Origin: Zasmidium citrigriseum
Lineage: Eukaryota > Ascomycota > Dothideomycetes > Mycosphaerellales > Mycosphaerellaceae
Direction of reading: 5' to 3'
Length of the DNA: 64,000 nt
Assembly (NCBI GenBank): GCA_002786025.1
Contig: NHNW01000025.1
Location: 62,001 to 126,000, forward strand
Shown: positions 45,834 to 57,765 of the stretch, piece after piece
Layout: every line of letters starts with the position of its first letter
Numbering within the stretch: the first letter of the stretch is position 1
Notes under the pieces: model-generated
What the model was told of the DNA's origin: nothing
Database searches by the model: none
What the model saw: only the letters and a program-made list of their open reading frames with translations
Position numbers and translations under genes: made by a program

Positions 45834-46262
45834 ATGGGCTCCTCCGAATCCCCCCTCGCCATGTCCTACTACCCCAAAGCACAAGAGACCAAACCACCCC
45901 TCATCGCGAACGAAAACGCCTTCCTAGGCGACATCTCCAGCAGCGACAAGAACGATCCCAAAGCACCCATCAGTGCAGGCTTTTATCGTCTTGAACAGGG
46001 TACATCATCACATCCTCCAAACAGCTTCCGGGTTAGCAAAAGCTGACGTCTGCCAGGCACTTCTCTTGTATACAAATACACCTACCACGAGATGAAGATT
46101 ATTCTGGAGGGCAGTTTCGAGATCTCCGATGAGACTGGCAAGACTGTGACGGCGACGAAGGGTGATGTTTTCTATTTCCCGGCGGGGGCGACGATTACGT
46201 TTAAGACGGATGATTATGGGTTGGCGTTTTATTGTGGGCAGAGGAAGGAGGGAGCCGCGTAA
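45834..46262 (+). CDS. Small cupin-domain protein (EutQ-like)
   Basis: Two exons (45834-45999 and 46057-46262; 57-nt intron) give 123 residues. The second exon encodes a single cupin barrel: [20 protein letters not shown] corresponds to cupin motif 1, with Glu and the Gly of the turn retained but most metal His replaced, and [14 protein letters not shown] is cupin motif 2. The look is that of ethanolamine-utilisation EutQ-like cupins found singly in fungi. No signal peptide is seen, so it is likely cytosolic. The reaction, if any, is unknown; loss of metal His residues suggests a binding or non-metal role. It converges with CHS5. Confidence 0.85.
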
Positions 46263-46377
46263 GTGGAGGACATGAAATCGATGTGGGATTGAGAATGGCC
46301 GAAATGGACTCTGAAGGAAGGACTGGAAAAAGTATTAGGTATGGCAATAGTGGTACAATGGACGAACCTCCTTCTCG

Positions 46378-47604
46378 CTATAATTGCACTTCGTCGAACT
46401 CCCCATCTTTCTCCCCTGGGGTCGCTGGCGCTTCTGCTGGCTCTTTCCCCTTCGACTTGGGTTCCTCTCCTGCAGCATGGTCTTTCTCCGGATCCTCTGC
46501 CAACTTTTCCGTGTCATCAGATTCCTCATCCGAGTCCTCCACCTCCTTGGTCTTCTCGCTCGTCCCAGCCTGACTCTCATCTGCACTGTCCTCATCCTCA
46601 GGAATTGATTTGGGTGGTGGTCTGGGCGCATCCGTAGAAGCAGCACCATTCTCCCCTCGGTCACCATGTGTCGAGCGTTCAGGGGTCGGGGGCGTGTGCT
46701 CAATCCTCGGACTGTCCCTCGCAACCGCAGTGCTCGACACGCTTCCCCTCTGTTGATGCGTGCTCGGCCCCATCTGCCTCAGCTTCGGATCCGCGTCCAG
46801 ATAGTAGCCCCTGACACCCACAATCTTGCCCTCGCGCTCACAGCCCTTAATCCAGTCCGGCACCACCACAGGAACATTCATCTCGACAGCCTTTTCCCAA
46901 GCTTGCCCTCGCGCCTCTGTACAGACAAAGTGCGTGGTGTCAATCCGTACAGTATCAATCATCTTGGCCCCAATCTGGTTCACTGTCTCCGCTAGGCTCT
47001 CCTTAAGCTGGCCCGGCATGATTCCTGGTGTGATCGTAATCCCGCTCAGATCCGTCATCTTGTGCGTCTTGACAGTCAGTCTCTCGGAAGAGTACTGCCC
47101 AGCGCTAGTCCGCAGCACCAAGTGGAAAGTATACTCCGTATCCAAGGCCAATCCACTGATCTTCGTGCTCAGCTTATCCTTCGGGATCGTCCCAGCCTTC
47201 GTGCCATTTCGGTACAGACTCAGACTCCTCAATTCAGCGGTCGCGAGGTCGATGGGATCCCATTCGAGAACGACGCTCGTTTGGGTGGCATTTCTGCAGC
47301 GCAGGACAGGCGGAGAGGGGGATTTGGTGCCGAACGTGTCGTAGATCTCGGATTGCAGGGCGTTGAATTTCTGGTCGGCGACGAGCTCGGCGTGTTGGTT
47401 TCGGGCTACGTTGATGTCGACGATGCTGCCGGAGTGGATGTCTGGTGGGAGGAGGATGGAGGGAAATTCGATCTATAGGAGGTTGGGTCAATCGCTGGCT
47501 TCATCGCGTGTGAATATAGAAAGTTGACTGACTAGTCGCTTGTCTTCAGTGAGCAATACGGCGACGCCAGCGTCGACCTTGCCGACGGTGAGGGAGACGA
47601 GCAT
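46378..47604 (-). CDS. CHS5: Exomer subunit Chs5 (FN3-BRCT protein)
   Basis: Two exons (47604-47533 and 47472-46378; 60-nt intron) give 388 residues. The N-terminus (MLVSLTVGKVDAGVAVLLTED) matches the Chs5 dimerisation helix region; a fibronectin-III domain (about 75-165, ending in VKTHKMTDLSGI) and a BRCT domain (about 165-260, with TTHFVC, VPDWIKGC and VGVRGYYLDAD) follow. The rest is an acidic, Glu/Asp/Lys/Pro-rich tail. Chs5 with ChAPs forms exomer, the trans-Golgi coat that exports chitin synthase and other cargo to the plasma membrane. The tail is shorter than in yeast, as usual for moulds. The acceptor at 47,473 gives the conserved junction RLIEFPS. Confidence 0.95.
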
Positions 47605-48114
47605 GGTGGTGGATGATGTCGAGTCGTTGTTCATTCAATGCGCCAGCTGTCAGTCGCGCAGCTCGAACATGGGAAGTTGCAGGGTTGCACGGCCACCGTC
47701 CATCCACGCCAAGCGCTGATCGACAACAATGCCCACCACTCTTCTTCAACTTCACCTCTTCGCCAACTCTGACATCTGCCTTCATACACCCGACTCAAAT
47801 CCATCGGACGTCTGCGACGCTCATCAGAGAGAACAGCCGAAATCACTGACTGCCCTCATCAACGCCTCAGACCTCATCCCTTGCCACAGCAAAATCTCGA
47901 CGCCTCACTCGCGGCAGGCGCCAGCATACCAACGGTACAACTGAGATCTTGCGCAATAACCAAATCAAAGCCTCTGATCGACGCCACAGTCTCAAAACCA
48001 CAGTGGTGGAATGGCTGAGATGCTTGCACAGCTTGACGTCGCGCTGATGAATACCTGAACATCCCCTCACTTGCCACCGGAGCACTCAACTCAACTGGGC
48101 GTAGACAAGACACG
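47605..48114. other. Divergent intergenic region
   Basis: A 510-bp gap between CHS5 (minus) and the F-box ORF (plus). It has only short frames and presumably contains the CHS5 promoter. Confidence 0.4.
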
Positions 48115-48477
48115 ATGTGTCCGTGTCAACACTACCACCTCTACCCACGCGACTACAACGAGCTCGCGTTCGACTTTCAGCGAAGCCGAGCCGTGATTCG
48201 ATGTACTTTGCTGGGAGAAGAGATCACCTACGTGGATGAAGCTTCTGCCAGTAACAAAAGGAGTTCCTGGTCCTCTTGCACAAGCTGCTTCGGTTTTGTC
48301 TCGAAGCGCCGGCGACCAGAAGCTGGTATCTCCAAGCTACCGCCAGAGATTCTGGATTTGATTTTCAGGCAACTCTGCGGTCGCGAGATGGGCGCGATGC
48401 GCCTGGTCTCCACTGAATGGGAGTGTACCACTCGACCTTTCTTTGAGATCCATCACCGCGAGAGGAAGAAGCGATGA
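48115..48477 (+). CDS. Short F-box ORF, possibly a truncated gene
   Basis: A 120-codon frame. Residues about 72-105 read as an F-box (SKLPPEILDLIFRQLCGREM then MRLVSTEWECTTRPFFE), the segment that binds Skp1 in SCF ubiquitin ligases. The part before it is Ser/Cys-rich. The frame stops soon after the F-box with no substrate-binding domain. Downstream, protein-like fragments continue in other frames up to about 48,960 (for example 48,680-48,830), as if a longer gene had decayed. It could be a small real gene, an unrecognised multi-exon gene or a pseudogene. Confidence 0.5.
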   Translation: MCPCQHYHLYPRDYNELAFDFQRSRAVIRCTLLGEEITYVDEASASNKRSSWSSCTSCFGFVSKRRRPEAGISKLPPEILDLIFRQLCGREMGAMRLVSTEWECTTRPFFEIHHRERKKR

Positions 48478-50853
48478 AAGAGGAAAGCCGATCACGTTGG
48501 ATCAGATGATGAGGCCAGATCAGATCACTGGTCTGCCGCAGTCTAGACTGACCTTCATGAAATGCACTCTCTCTGCATGTATCGCAGAAAACTCCGGCAG
48601 AGGTCTGGCCTTCTCAACAGACTTGAGAGGAGCACGAGGCTATTGATCAAAGAGAAAGGAAGGACTGGATACGAAGGTGTCTGCACATGAGAGCAGCCTC
48701 CTCGTTCCAGAACAAGTCGTCGCTTGGAAGCTCTCACATCAAGAGTCTCCACGAGTCCATATAGCTTGGCACGATACACAAGGCACGCATCGAAGGAATC
48801 TCCGATTCTGCATTCATCTCGGAGAGCGATGAGGGTGTATCTCACGACTCCACCACAAACACCGGAAGCGGGTGGAAGAGCACTTCTTGCGAGTCGCATT
48901 CGTCGACATGCACGAATCATCACAACATTCGCCCCTTCCTTCGACGCTCTTCGCGGCTAGAGTTGTCCCAATGCGAACATGACCAGCCATTCGAAGCGAC
49001 ATTACACACTGCAAAGAGTAAGAGGAAACCGTTATCCGCGTTCCTTCCCCGGTTCTAGTGGATGCTGGAGGCGTCTTCTAGTGGATGAGGAAGGGTTCTA
49101 CGGCGTACAGGAGTTGGGGTTCAACGTGGAAGTGTTCGAAAGTTCCGCGTTAGCTGCAGCGCTTGGTGGGCGCTACGTTGTGTGATGGTGGCCCGTGGCT
49201 TGCGGTGGGCGTCAATCGGGGGAATGTCTAGGAGATTGTGGCAAAGGTATGTGCCGGACGGCGTCTTTTGGGAGGTGAAGTAGGTTCAAGAGGGGTGCGC
49301 CAAAGAGGGCACGGTCATGTGCACTGGGTGTTCGCCATTGACTGTGCATGATTAGAGGAATTGGCCTGCATTGGTTGTCAGCGAGTGGCCGTCACAAAGG
49401 TAGGGCATGACGAGGCCTCGCCTCGAATGACGAAGTTGTTCTGGGCATTGAGAAAAGAAATCCTGCTCCTGCGGTCTGGATTCGGCACCGACAGAACGGA
49501 AGCTTGATCTGAGGATTCTCGACGAGCTTCCCCGGCGTTGGCAGACGACGAGGTACATGATGACAAGATCTTGTCAACCCACGTGCAGAGCGCATGGCCA
49601 GATCGTGGTCATGGTTGAGGCGAGAGTGGCTTGTGAATCTCAAAGCCAAAAAGCCCGCTCTTCAGAGGAATGCTAGGATCGTACCGCGTACGAATCTCCG
49701 GTCCCTCGAGGCGTCTCCTAACTCGGCTACCCCATACCAAGCAGCTGCCAGAAAGGTCGGCAGCGAGAGCAAGAAATGGTCCGGTTCGGGGGATGTGGTG
49801 CGCCTGATGGGAGGGTGGCGGGACAGGCGTGCGGCAAGCGAACAGCATAACATTTAAGCTTCGATGAAAAGCAATCTCCGTGCGAATGGCGCTTGCAGTG
49901 GTGTCCTGTTCGATCGGGCGTGCGCACGAAAGAGGCTGCCACGCGACAGCCATTTTACTTGCATAGATCAGCTTCTAGCGCAGCGCCAACCGACGAGGAA
50001 GGGGTTCTAGGGAGGAACACCGCTGCAGCGCCTCTCACGCCCACGCAAACGGTTCTCTGGCGCGGACGCAGATACCTCAGACAGCCACACTCCAGGAGCC
50101 GGGCGCTACCCCGAGCTCTCGTCACTTCTCGCGCACACCCTGTTGGACGACACCGGTCTGCAGATAGTGAGAACCTGCCGTGACAGACACGGGACCGCAA
50201 AAAGCGCAAGTGTTACACCTTAAGCTCCGGGCAGGTATAGCTCATGCACGGAGCTGACATGCGGATACGGTCAGAGCCCAATTGTTTCAAAAGTGTCGCC
50301 CCTCGTACTTGCAGAGCCAGACCTGACGAAGAAGCGAGAGATCTCGTCAGAGAAATTATGATGATGCAGTCTGTCGACATCATAGAGCCGTCGAGAGTCA
50401 TGGTGTGCGATGCTGCTCCAGTCTGATGGGTCTGGACCGCCGGGACATTTTGAGTTGGCTAGACCTGGGAGCGACCAAGGCATCCCCTGGCACTTCGCGT
50501 GACAGCTAGAGTGTGGGGAAGATCAGAGTTCAAGGAGCGTGGTCCAATCTGAGCGGGCGGAAGCACAGGGAGAGACGCGCAGAAAGCGTGCATATGCTGC
50601 TCTCAAAGCAGCTTGCTTCAGGACTGCAAGCTACTGCATCCATCAAATCCATACTCTTTTGACGACCTTCTACGTTAGCGCTCGGCCGCCCCGAAGAGGC
50701 TTTGGTGCGAGTACCGAAGTTTTGTGCAGCCTCTTCACGCGACAGAGCCGCGGGGGCGTGTAGGGCAGCGGGTGCGGCGAGAACATTCCAATGGCAGTTG
50801 AGATAAAGTCGGCGCGGACTGCGATGCCGCAGCCAAACGACGTCGGAGCGGGA
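48478..50853. other. Gene-poor GC-rich stretch
   Basis: About 2.4 kb with only frames below about 150 codons and no motifs. Possible remains of the F-box gene lie at its start. There is no RIP signature. Confidence 0.5.
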
Positions 50854-50861
50854 GAGACAGT
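50854..50861. repeat. 8-bp target-site duplication of the MITE, left copy
   Basis: GAGACAGT directly precedes the left terminal inverted repeat and is repeated exactly at 51,178-51,185. Confidence 0.8.
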
Positions 50862-51177
50862 GGCAACCTGTATAATACCCACGCGCACAGGCCATCTTGG
50901 CCCCACCCGGTCTGCGACCTCTTGGACTTTGGATTTCACCTCGAAACCCCACGCCCTATGTGTTCTTAGCCCCCCTCGGGGGGTTGGGGGGGCCTATTAA
51001 CGTTGGCACCCCCTCTAATTTTTTGCAAGCAAAAAGGTGGTGTTTTGGTTAAGAAATCTGAGGATTTTGTCGAGGGACTTAGAGAATTTCAACTTCAGCG
51101 GGGGTGCGTAGGACTCAGAACGCGCCTGCGTATCGGACTTAGAAGTGTCTGTGCGCGTGGGTATTATACAGGCCGCC
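50862..51177. mobile_element. MITE, 316 bp, hAT-like (8-bp TSD)
   Basis: The ends are 29-bp terminal inverted repeats (50,862-50,890 and 51,149-51,177) beginning GGCRRCCTGTATAATACCC; they differ only at positions 4-5 (AA against GG). Both ends abut the same 8-bp direct repeat, GAGACAGT, which fits a target-site duplication of the hAT superfamily. The interior has no coding capacity; it includes a short hairpin of six C and six G at 50,970-50,983 followed by a seven-G run. The repeat ends do not start with the CAG common in hAT elements, so another 8-bp-TSD superfamily is possible. Confidence 0.8.
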
Positions 51178-51185
51178 GAGACAGT
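51178..51185. repeat. 8-bp target-site duplication of the MITE, right copy
   Basis: GAGACAGT directly follows the right terminal inverted repeat and is identical to the left copy. Confidence 0.8.
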
Positions 51186-54107
51186 TGACGCTGGGCACAC
51201 CAACGAGAGAGCTCCCAGCCCGGACCGAGTCGTGCGCCCAGCCGAGCACAACTGCCCCGAGTAGCTTAGCGGCTCGCTAAACACGCGGTCTGATTGGCTG
51301 GAGCGATGCCCTTCAGGTTGAGTTGAGCAGGCTAGTGAATCCTTTCAATATTGGGAGGGGGCCGTCCTCAGCCTGAGCCTGGCAGACGCAGGCGAGATGT
51401 GAAGTTGGGAGAGTGCGCATGCGGTGTTCCGCGCAGGTGTTTGACCGCGAAGTACAGCAGTCTTGACAGTCGTCGTGGAACAAGACCGGCGCTCTGGCAA
51501 GCCGTGGCTGCGAGGAACAGTCCCGAGAGCGGGTGGTGGAAGCCACAGCCGCGGTTGGTGCTCGCGGTTAGCGCCATGTCGCATGGGTACACGCCCATGA
51601 TCTCCAGGACACAGCGGGATACCTGCAGCAGCAGCATGCTTGACAGGAACCCAATCCTTCGCGTTGGAACAGGAAGCAGATGCTCGGCGCCGGTGTCTGC
51701 TGCTTAGGCCAGCCCGTGCGCCCGTGTCTTTGTCCGCAGGAAATGAATGTGCTCCCCGCTGCGTTTCACCGTCGCCTGACGCAGCGGCGGACGAGCAGAT
51801 CGAGAAAGAGCGCTGCAGGTGATCGAGTCACACATGACCGGCGCGAGAGGACGAGCTGCGACGGTTCAGGTAAAGCTGGGCAACGGAAACGCTTGCTGCT
51901 GCATAAATCGCACGTGGCGAGCGAGACCAAGGAGCTCCGAGGCGGCGCCCAATTTCAAGCTATGCCGATCCGGTTGGAGATCCGAGGGTTCGAGTTGGAG
52001 CTATCTTTGTTCTGCGGTGTTTCGTCTGGCGTACACCACGCCGCCGTGCGCGCTGGGGAGGCTTGCTGTGACGTGATTTGCGAGCCTTGCGGAGATCGCT
52101 GATGATGCCTCGCACGCGAGATGGGGCGACTGCAGCGCGAACAGCAGCGCCGCAGCGGGTCTTGGGTCTTGACTCTTGGGTGTGTTTTGGTGGGGAGGCC
52201 GCTGGTGGGGAGGCCGCAATCGCAGTCTCTCTCTCACACACGGACGGCGGGAAGGATCAGCAGGTCTTGCTCAGCGGGTTAGCGATGCGCAGCCTTGATT
52301 CGTCGTGCTCCCGCATCGGCCTCGATCCGGTCATCGCTGATGATGGGTGTGCGAGTGCTGGTTATGAGCACACGATGAGGGAAGGCAGATTGGCGAGCGC
52401 TGATGGGCGACTCCTTCACACCACAGCAGCACGATCCGCCCAAAGCAGAGGCATTGTCTCAGCAGCACGCACGCCGGGGCCGATCGCGCGAGCATTCGCA
52501 TCATCAGCAGCAGCACGCACGCTGTCGTCGCGGTGATTGTGGATAGGTTGGCGATGGTGTCGCGGCTGCACAGCGCAGGGCGAGAGAGCAGCCAGAAGCT
52601 CGGGACGCTGGGGGCTGCTTAAAGGCAAAGACTAAACATGGCCCAATCAGACACGAGGCGCGTGCAGGGGTGCGGTGGACTTTGTTTTGCGCGAGCCGCT
52701 GGGCAGGCGTGCGCTGCGCGGGACGGGAAAGGTGTGTGAACAAAGGGCTCTCGCGTGCAGCTGGCCGCTTTGTTGTCCGTGTTGGCCTCAATTTCCTGAA
52801 TCGGGCGCGATGCCCCCTTCCAAATACTGCGCGGTGCTGCATGGGAGTGCTGGGGATTGGACGGCGAGTCGCTGCAGACCGTCTCGTCAAGACTCTGCTC
52901 AGCGGCGGGCGGCTGCGACAGGCACAGACAACAGCATCGGCAGAGCGAGTGTGTTCTGCTCGAGACTAGCGACGACGAGGACAGATCAGGATGGATCACC
53001 TCGCCTGCTCTGCCTGGCCTTGTCCACCTCGCCTGGACCCCCGGCGGGCGGCGCTTTAATGAGTGGTCACTGCTTTGAGCATCGACCCCGGCACAGCGCA
53101 GCAGATCCAGATTCTCCAGCGCAGACGCTCGCGCTCCCTAGTGGCCGGTCAGCCACGCTAGCCGTCGTCTCCCTACTAGCCGCCTCTGTACATATACGTG
53201 AAGGCTCGCAGACCCAGGGCATGGACCGTGTCCAGCCCTCGACCGCCATCCGCACGCCAGGCACCTAAGCTTAACAAAGGATCGCCACTCCCACATCAAA
53301 GGCACCACCGCCGCCGATGCGACCTCACCTCGTGGCATCTCCCCCAGCCCAGTCCTGATCCACTCGCCGTCACACCAGACATCATCGACCAAGGACACTC
53401 GCTGCCTCGCCATTCGCTCCCCGTGCCTCACCAGCAGCAGCAGCATTGCTTGATTGACGGATTGATCGATTGCCTGATCGTTGTCGTCGTCGACGTGCAA
53501 CGACAACCGCATCGCCAACAGCGCCCAACGACCCGCTCGTCTCGAAGCACGGCCAGGATCGCGCCTCTGGGAATCCTCGGACATTTGCCTGCCGTCAACA
53601 AAGGACCAGAATAATACCAGTCGCATACCACCCTTGTGCTACCGGGGTGTAACGCAGCGTCTGCACGACCACTCTTCCGGGTCGTTCAGATCTCGCCTGC
53701 CCAGGTTCGTGGGCGACGAGCCTCTCCGATTGCTCGACCTCGCACCGTAAGCCTCAATTTCCCACGTCTTGGAGCTGGTAACGCCAGCATCGCACGAACG
53801 ACCCACTGACTCCATCTAGGCGTCTTTGGGACACACCTGCAGCGGCCTGCGTCACCCGCGACCGAATCCGCGCCCATTCATCCCAGGCTCGAGCAGCCAT
53901 CCTCGCCGCCGTGGGCTTCGCCATCCGTCCTCTCGGTGTCTGGCTTGAGTACAAAGCCTGGTCGTATCCAGTGCTTCGGGTCCTGCAGCAGCAGCATTCA
54001 CTCGATCAACGCTGATCTGGAGGCACTCTCTTGTTCCAACACTCACTCAACAACTCAAAAGCCGCCGCTCTAACCGCCCTTCGTGGCTTCCGCTCACTCA
54101 CCACCAG
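51186..54107. other. GC-rich stretch, probably including the long leader of the C2H2 gene
   Basis: About 2.9 kb rich in CAG, GCC and CGC triplets without a recognised gene. A 15-bp direct repeat (GGTGGGGAGGCCGC units) lies near 52,190-52,220. From about 53,200 on it is probably the promoter and 5' leader of the FlbC-like gene: a GTAAGC donor at 53,747 and a CTCTAAC branch with CACCAG acceptor at 54,107 outline a 361-nt leader intron. Confidence 0.45.
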
Positions 54108-54262
54108 GTGACTCCTGGCACGGCGACAAGTTCTTTGCCACCTCGTACCCTTCGTCCTTCGTCCAGCCGCTGCCTACTCCGCCGGCCGACTGCCACCAGC
54201 CATTCGGTTCAGCTGATCGCCAAACCGCAAACGTGGCTGCAGCAGTAGCGTTCCCTCCCTCA

Positions 54263-55618
54263 ATGGTTCCTGGGCCTGACCCCATGGGTGCGCCGACCAG
54301 CTTCTCTGCTCGGAGACCAAACGCGCCAAACCTGCCCTCTGTTGAATTGCCACCGCCGCCCTTCTCGACATTGCACCAATATAACAAGCCAGCCTACTCA
54401 CATCTCCACCACGGCCACTCGCAACCGACTGCCACGACTCTGACCAGTGTGGGCAACCTTTTGACTCCTCCAAGCAACGGTTCAGCGGACGGCCTCAGCC
54501 CAACTTCGACCGGTGTGCCTAGCAGCACCTCTCTATCGAGCCACGGCGCCGTGCAGCCGTTCACGCCAAACGGCAGTGGCATGTGGCCACCCACCACCAC
54601 CAGTGGCTCTACACCATACGGATTCCAATCCGGCAGCACTCCACAATCCTTCACCCAAGGCCGTGGACTCTTCTCTCCGTCGTTGAACTCCATTGTCCGT
54701 GGCAGCAGCTCTCCTACTGCTAGCGAAGCTCTACCGCCGCCACCATACGAGATGCCGCAATACTCTCAGTCGATGCCGATGTCTGCGCCCAGCCTCCCCT
54801 CCGCGCCATCTCACCAGCACATGATTGGCAATGCCATGATGGGCGGACAGCACACTCCTGTCTCTGCACCAGTCACTCAAGCCTCGCCCGTCAGCGCTCA
54901 GGACGCGTTCCGACCACCACCAACTCAATCCAACTACTACCCGCAACAATCATCGACGCCACAGCAACAGAGCTACCCGTATTCCGCACCTCCGCAGATG
55001 CAGCAGAGCCCAATCAGTGCAGGCGGACCCCTTTCGAAGATGTCTCCTGTGAATCAACATGGCCATGTTCCACCACTCCAGTCCCATCAGCAGCCACAAT
55101 ACTCGCAACATCGACCTTACAACAGCTATCCAATGCCAGTGCTCTCGAACGTCAACAACCCAAGCGGTCCGATTGCGCTGGTAGGAGGCGGCATGCCACA
55201 TGGCATGATGGCGCCTTTCAACAGCGGCCACGCAGCCCAGATGCATCAGCTGTACGGCCATCACCCTCAACCACACAACCCACAGAACGACAGACCATTC
55301 AGATGCGACCAGTGCCCACAAAGCTTCAACCGCAACCATGACCTCAAGCGACATAAGCGGATACATTTGGCTGTGAAGCCATTCCCTTGCGGCCACTGCG
55401 ACAAGAGCTTCTCTCGCAAGGATGCTCTCAAGGTTCGTTCGATGTAACCCTCTCTATCATCTAAGATTTACTAACATTTACTCCAGCGACATGTCTTGGT
55501 CAAAGGCTGCGGCAAGGCGCAAACAACAACAGAAGTCAAGGAGATCGACGGGTCCATGTCCCCAGAACCCAAGAGCGAGAGTGTGGAAACCAGTCCCATT
55601 GTCTCGGCCACTGCATAG
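54263..55618 (+). CDS. flbC: C2H2 zinc-finger regulator, FlbC-like
   Basis: The exon ending at 55,432 and a last exon 55,487-55,618 (54-nt intron, GTTCGT donor) encode 433 residues from the first ATG. The body is Pro/Ser/Gln-rich and disordered; two adjacent C2H2 fingers close to the C-terminus (FRCDQCPQSFNRNHDLKRH and FPCGHCDKSFSRKDALK, joined to RH by splicing, then GCGK) match FlbC, an Aspergillus activator of the conidiation regulator brlA. The second finger is completed by the intron junction. The start is uncertain: the frame is open upstream to a stop at 54,071 and reads as plausible protein (PSSFVQPLPTPPADC), but no ATG occurs between 53,750 and 54,262. An acceptor at 54,107 suggests a missed upstream exon. 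Confidence 0.88.
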
Positions 55619-57765
55619 TTTTACGACCTCTACCCTTTCTACAACAACTTGATGACGATACCCTTCACCCTGGTTACTGTATATTTACGACGAGAGCTTG
55701 TTATGTTACGTTACGAATGGGATGGATCAGCCTGATGATGGATAGTTAAAATCGGGGATTCGCCAAACGATTGGCACGGGAGCAAGCAAGGCGTTTGAGT
55801 TTATGGAAGCGATGGATCGAAGATGGATCAACGATCTGGGATAGATCGTGGGAACGGAACGGAACCGAATGGGAAATGTTTTGATCGATTTTTATGGGAT
55901 TATTCAGAAGCGACAGATACCTATGAGCAGCAGCAACAGCGACGGCGACCAGAACGGGATGTCAAAGGGGCGGATCAATTGACAGGTTTGTGCATCTGGG
56001 TACAGCACACAAGTTTCTAGCAAGGAATGGAAAGAGAATCCGGTCTCAGCTTTCATCACACCATTCATCTCCCTACCATTGCCAATCTCAGCGACGTGCA
56101 AATGCAATTGTGATGTATATTGTGCGATGCAAGAATACGAACGACGATCAATCAACGACATCCACTCATTCGTCGGCGATATTGTGTGCAGCGACCTCCT
56201 GAACAAGGGTGATGATTGAGCGCAGGGCTGAAGGATGTGCATTGCACGGATCGAAGCATCCCAGCAGCACCTTGTTGAACGATGTCTCGCCTCGGTTTGC
56301 CGATTTGCTCCCTTGGTCGACCGAGCAAGGCCGATATCACACGTGATTGCATTTGTAGTACGGGATTCAATCATCAATCTATCGGACTAATCAACAGCCC
56401 GTCTTGAAACGAGCGCAGAACGAGATACCAGGTACCTCCTAACCTAGAGCTGGAGAAAGTTTCTCCCGCTTTCCAACTCGGTGCTTCTGGACTTGCTCAA
56501 AGAAGAGCTTCCTCCGACACGTTTTTGATGGAGCTTTCGGGAGGTACCTTAGCGTTGAAGTGAAAAAGAGCATTTCGTCTATTTCTTTAGCTGGAAGACA
56601 GACGGTGCGAATTGGGTGTCGTGCAGATAAAGCTTTGCGCTTGCAGGTTGCATGGATCATCGCTGGTGCAGCACTGTGCCAGTGCCTTGGGGGATTTTGG
56701 TTAGTTACCGGATCGTCGGGTGCGGCGGTGCCACGATCTGGTTCTTTTTGCGCTGGCTGGGTTTGGGGTGTGAGTTGGGGCCAGGGATGAAGATGCGGCT
56801 TGCCGTGGAGAGGATGGCGGCGGCGGGCGCCGGCGAGATGTCGTGCTGTTGCTGGCTGAATTCTACTTCATCTCTTGTTACACATTTCTCTCTGTCTCTA
56901 TCTGTCTGACTGCTGCCGCTTCACTGCCTAGTCTGCTGGCTTTGATGCGCTGTGGTATCGATGAGATGAGACGAGATGGAAGGAGTTGTCTGCACGCGCC
57001 GCGTGTTGCGTAAATGCACTCCTGCCTTCAGTATTGCTCGTGTCCCTTGAATTCCTCCGTCCATTGCCATCAACCTGGAATTGTAGGAAATACAGAAGTT
57101 GAGTATGATTTTATGTCTCGTGAATGTTGAAGAAAGCGACGTTCTGGCGGCGGCGGGAGTGTCCTGGCCAAATCCCACATTCCTCAGCAAACAGCAAAAC
57201 ACAAACATCCCAACCTCTGCCCCATCTCCATTCCACGCTTTCTCGATCGGCCTCTCACAATCCATTGGATCAAGAAGTCGCCGCACATCTCGTGCCTCTT
57301 TCCCGCCTCGTCTGAACAGCGTCTTCGCGGCTGCCCGTTGGCCTCAGGACACCACAACAAACGCAGCAGCGACGGGAGGCCGGGAATGCCCCTTCCCTCT
57401 CGCGGCTTCTGAATCGGCGGCGACTTGCTCTCGTCCCAGCCAGCATCTCTCCCACCTGCAGCACCATCTCGCTCCTGGCGGCTGTGATTGCTGCTGCGCT
57501 CGTCATCCACCACCAGGCCTCAGAGCAGCGCCGTCCTCTCGTTCACTTTCGCGCCTCGCCCCATGCTCGTCACCCCCGGCGGCATCCGTATTCATTGAAG
57601 AGGGAGAGTCACTGCACCGCACTGCGAACGCCGGCCCCAGCGGCGGAGCTTGGATACACGCATCGAGAAGCACCTTACCATTCAGAATCACCACCAGCAA
57701 TACACCACTGAGCAGTATCACCAACATACTTCCGCTCACATGCAAACAAACCTCTCCCCTTGACC
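55619..57765. other. Intergenic and kinase leader, no gene recognised
   Basis: It contains the 3' UTR of the FlbC-like gene and the promoter and leader of the kinase gene. A 286-codon frame from ATG 57,105 runs out of frame across the kinase start (see findings) but has no motif. Other frames are short. Confidence 0.45.

Noticed and set aside
52186..52220. GGTGGGGAGGCCGC direct repeat considered as a mobile-element end or attachment site
   Set aside because: Two short tandem copies only, with no inverted repeat or element between them; simple local duplication.
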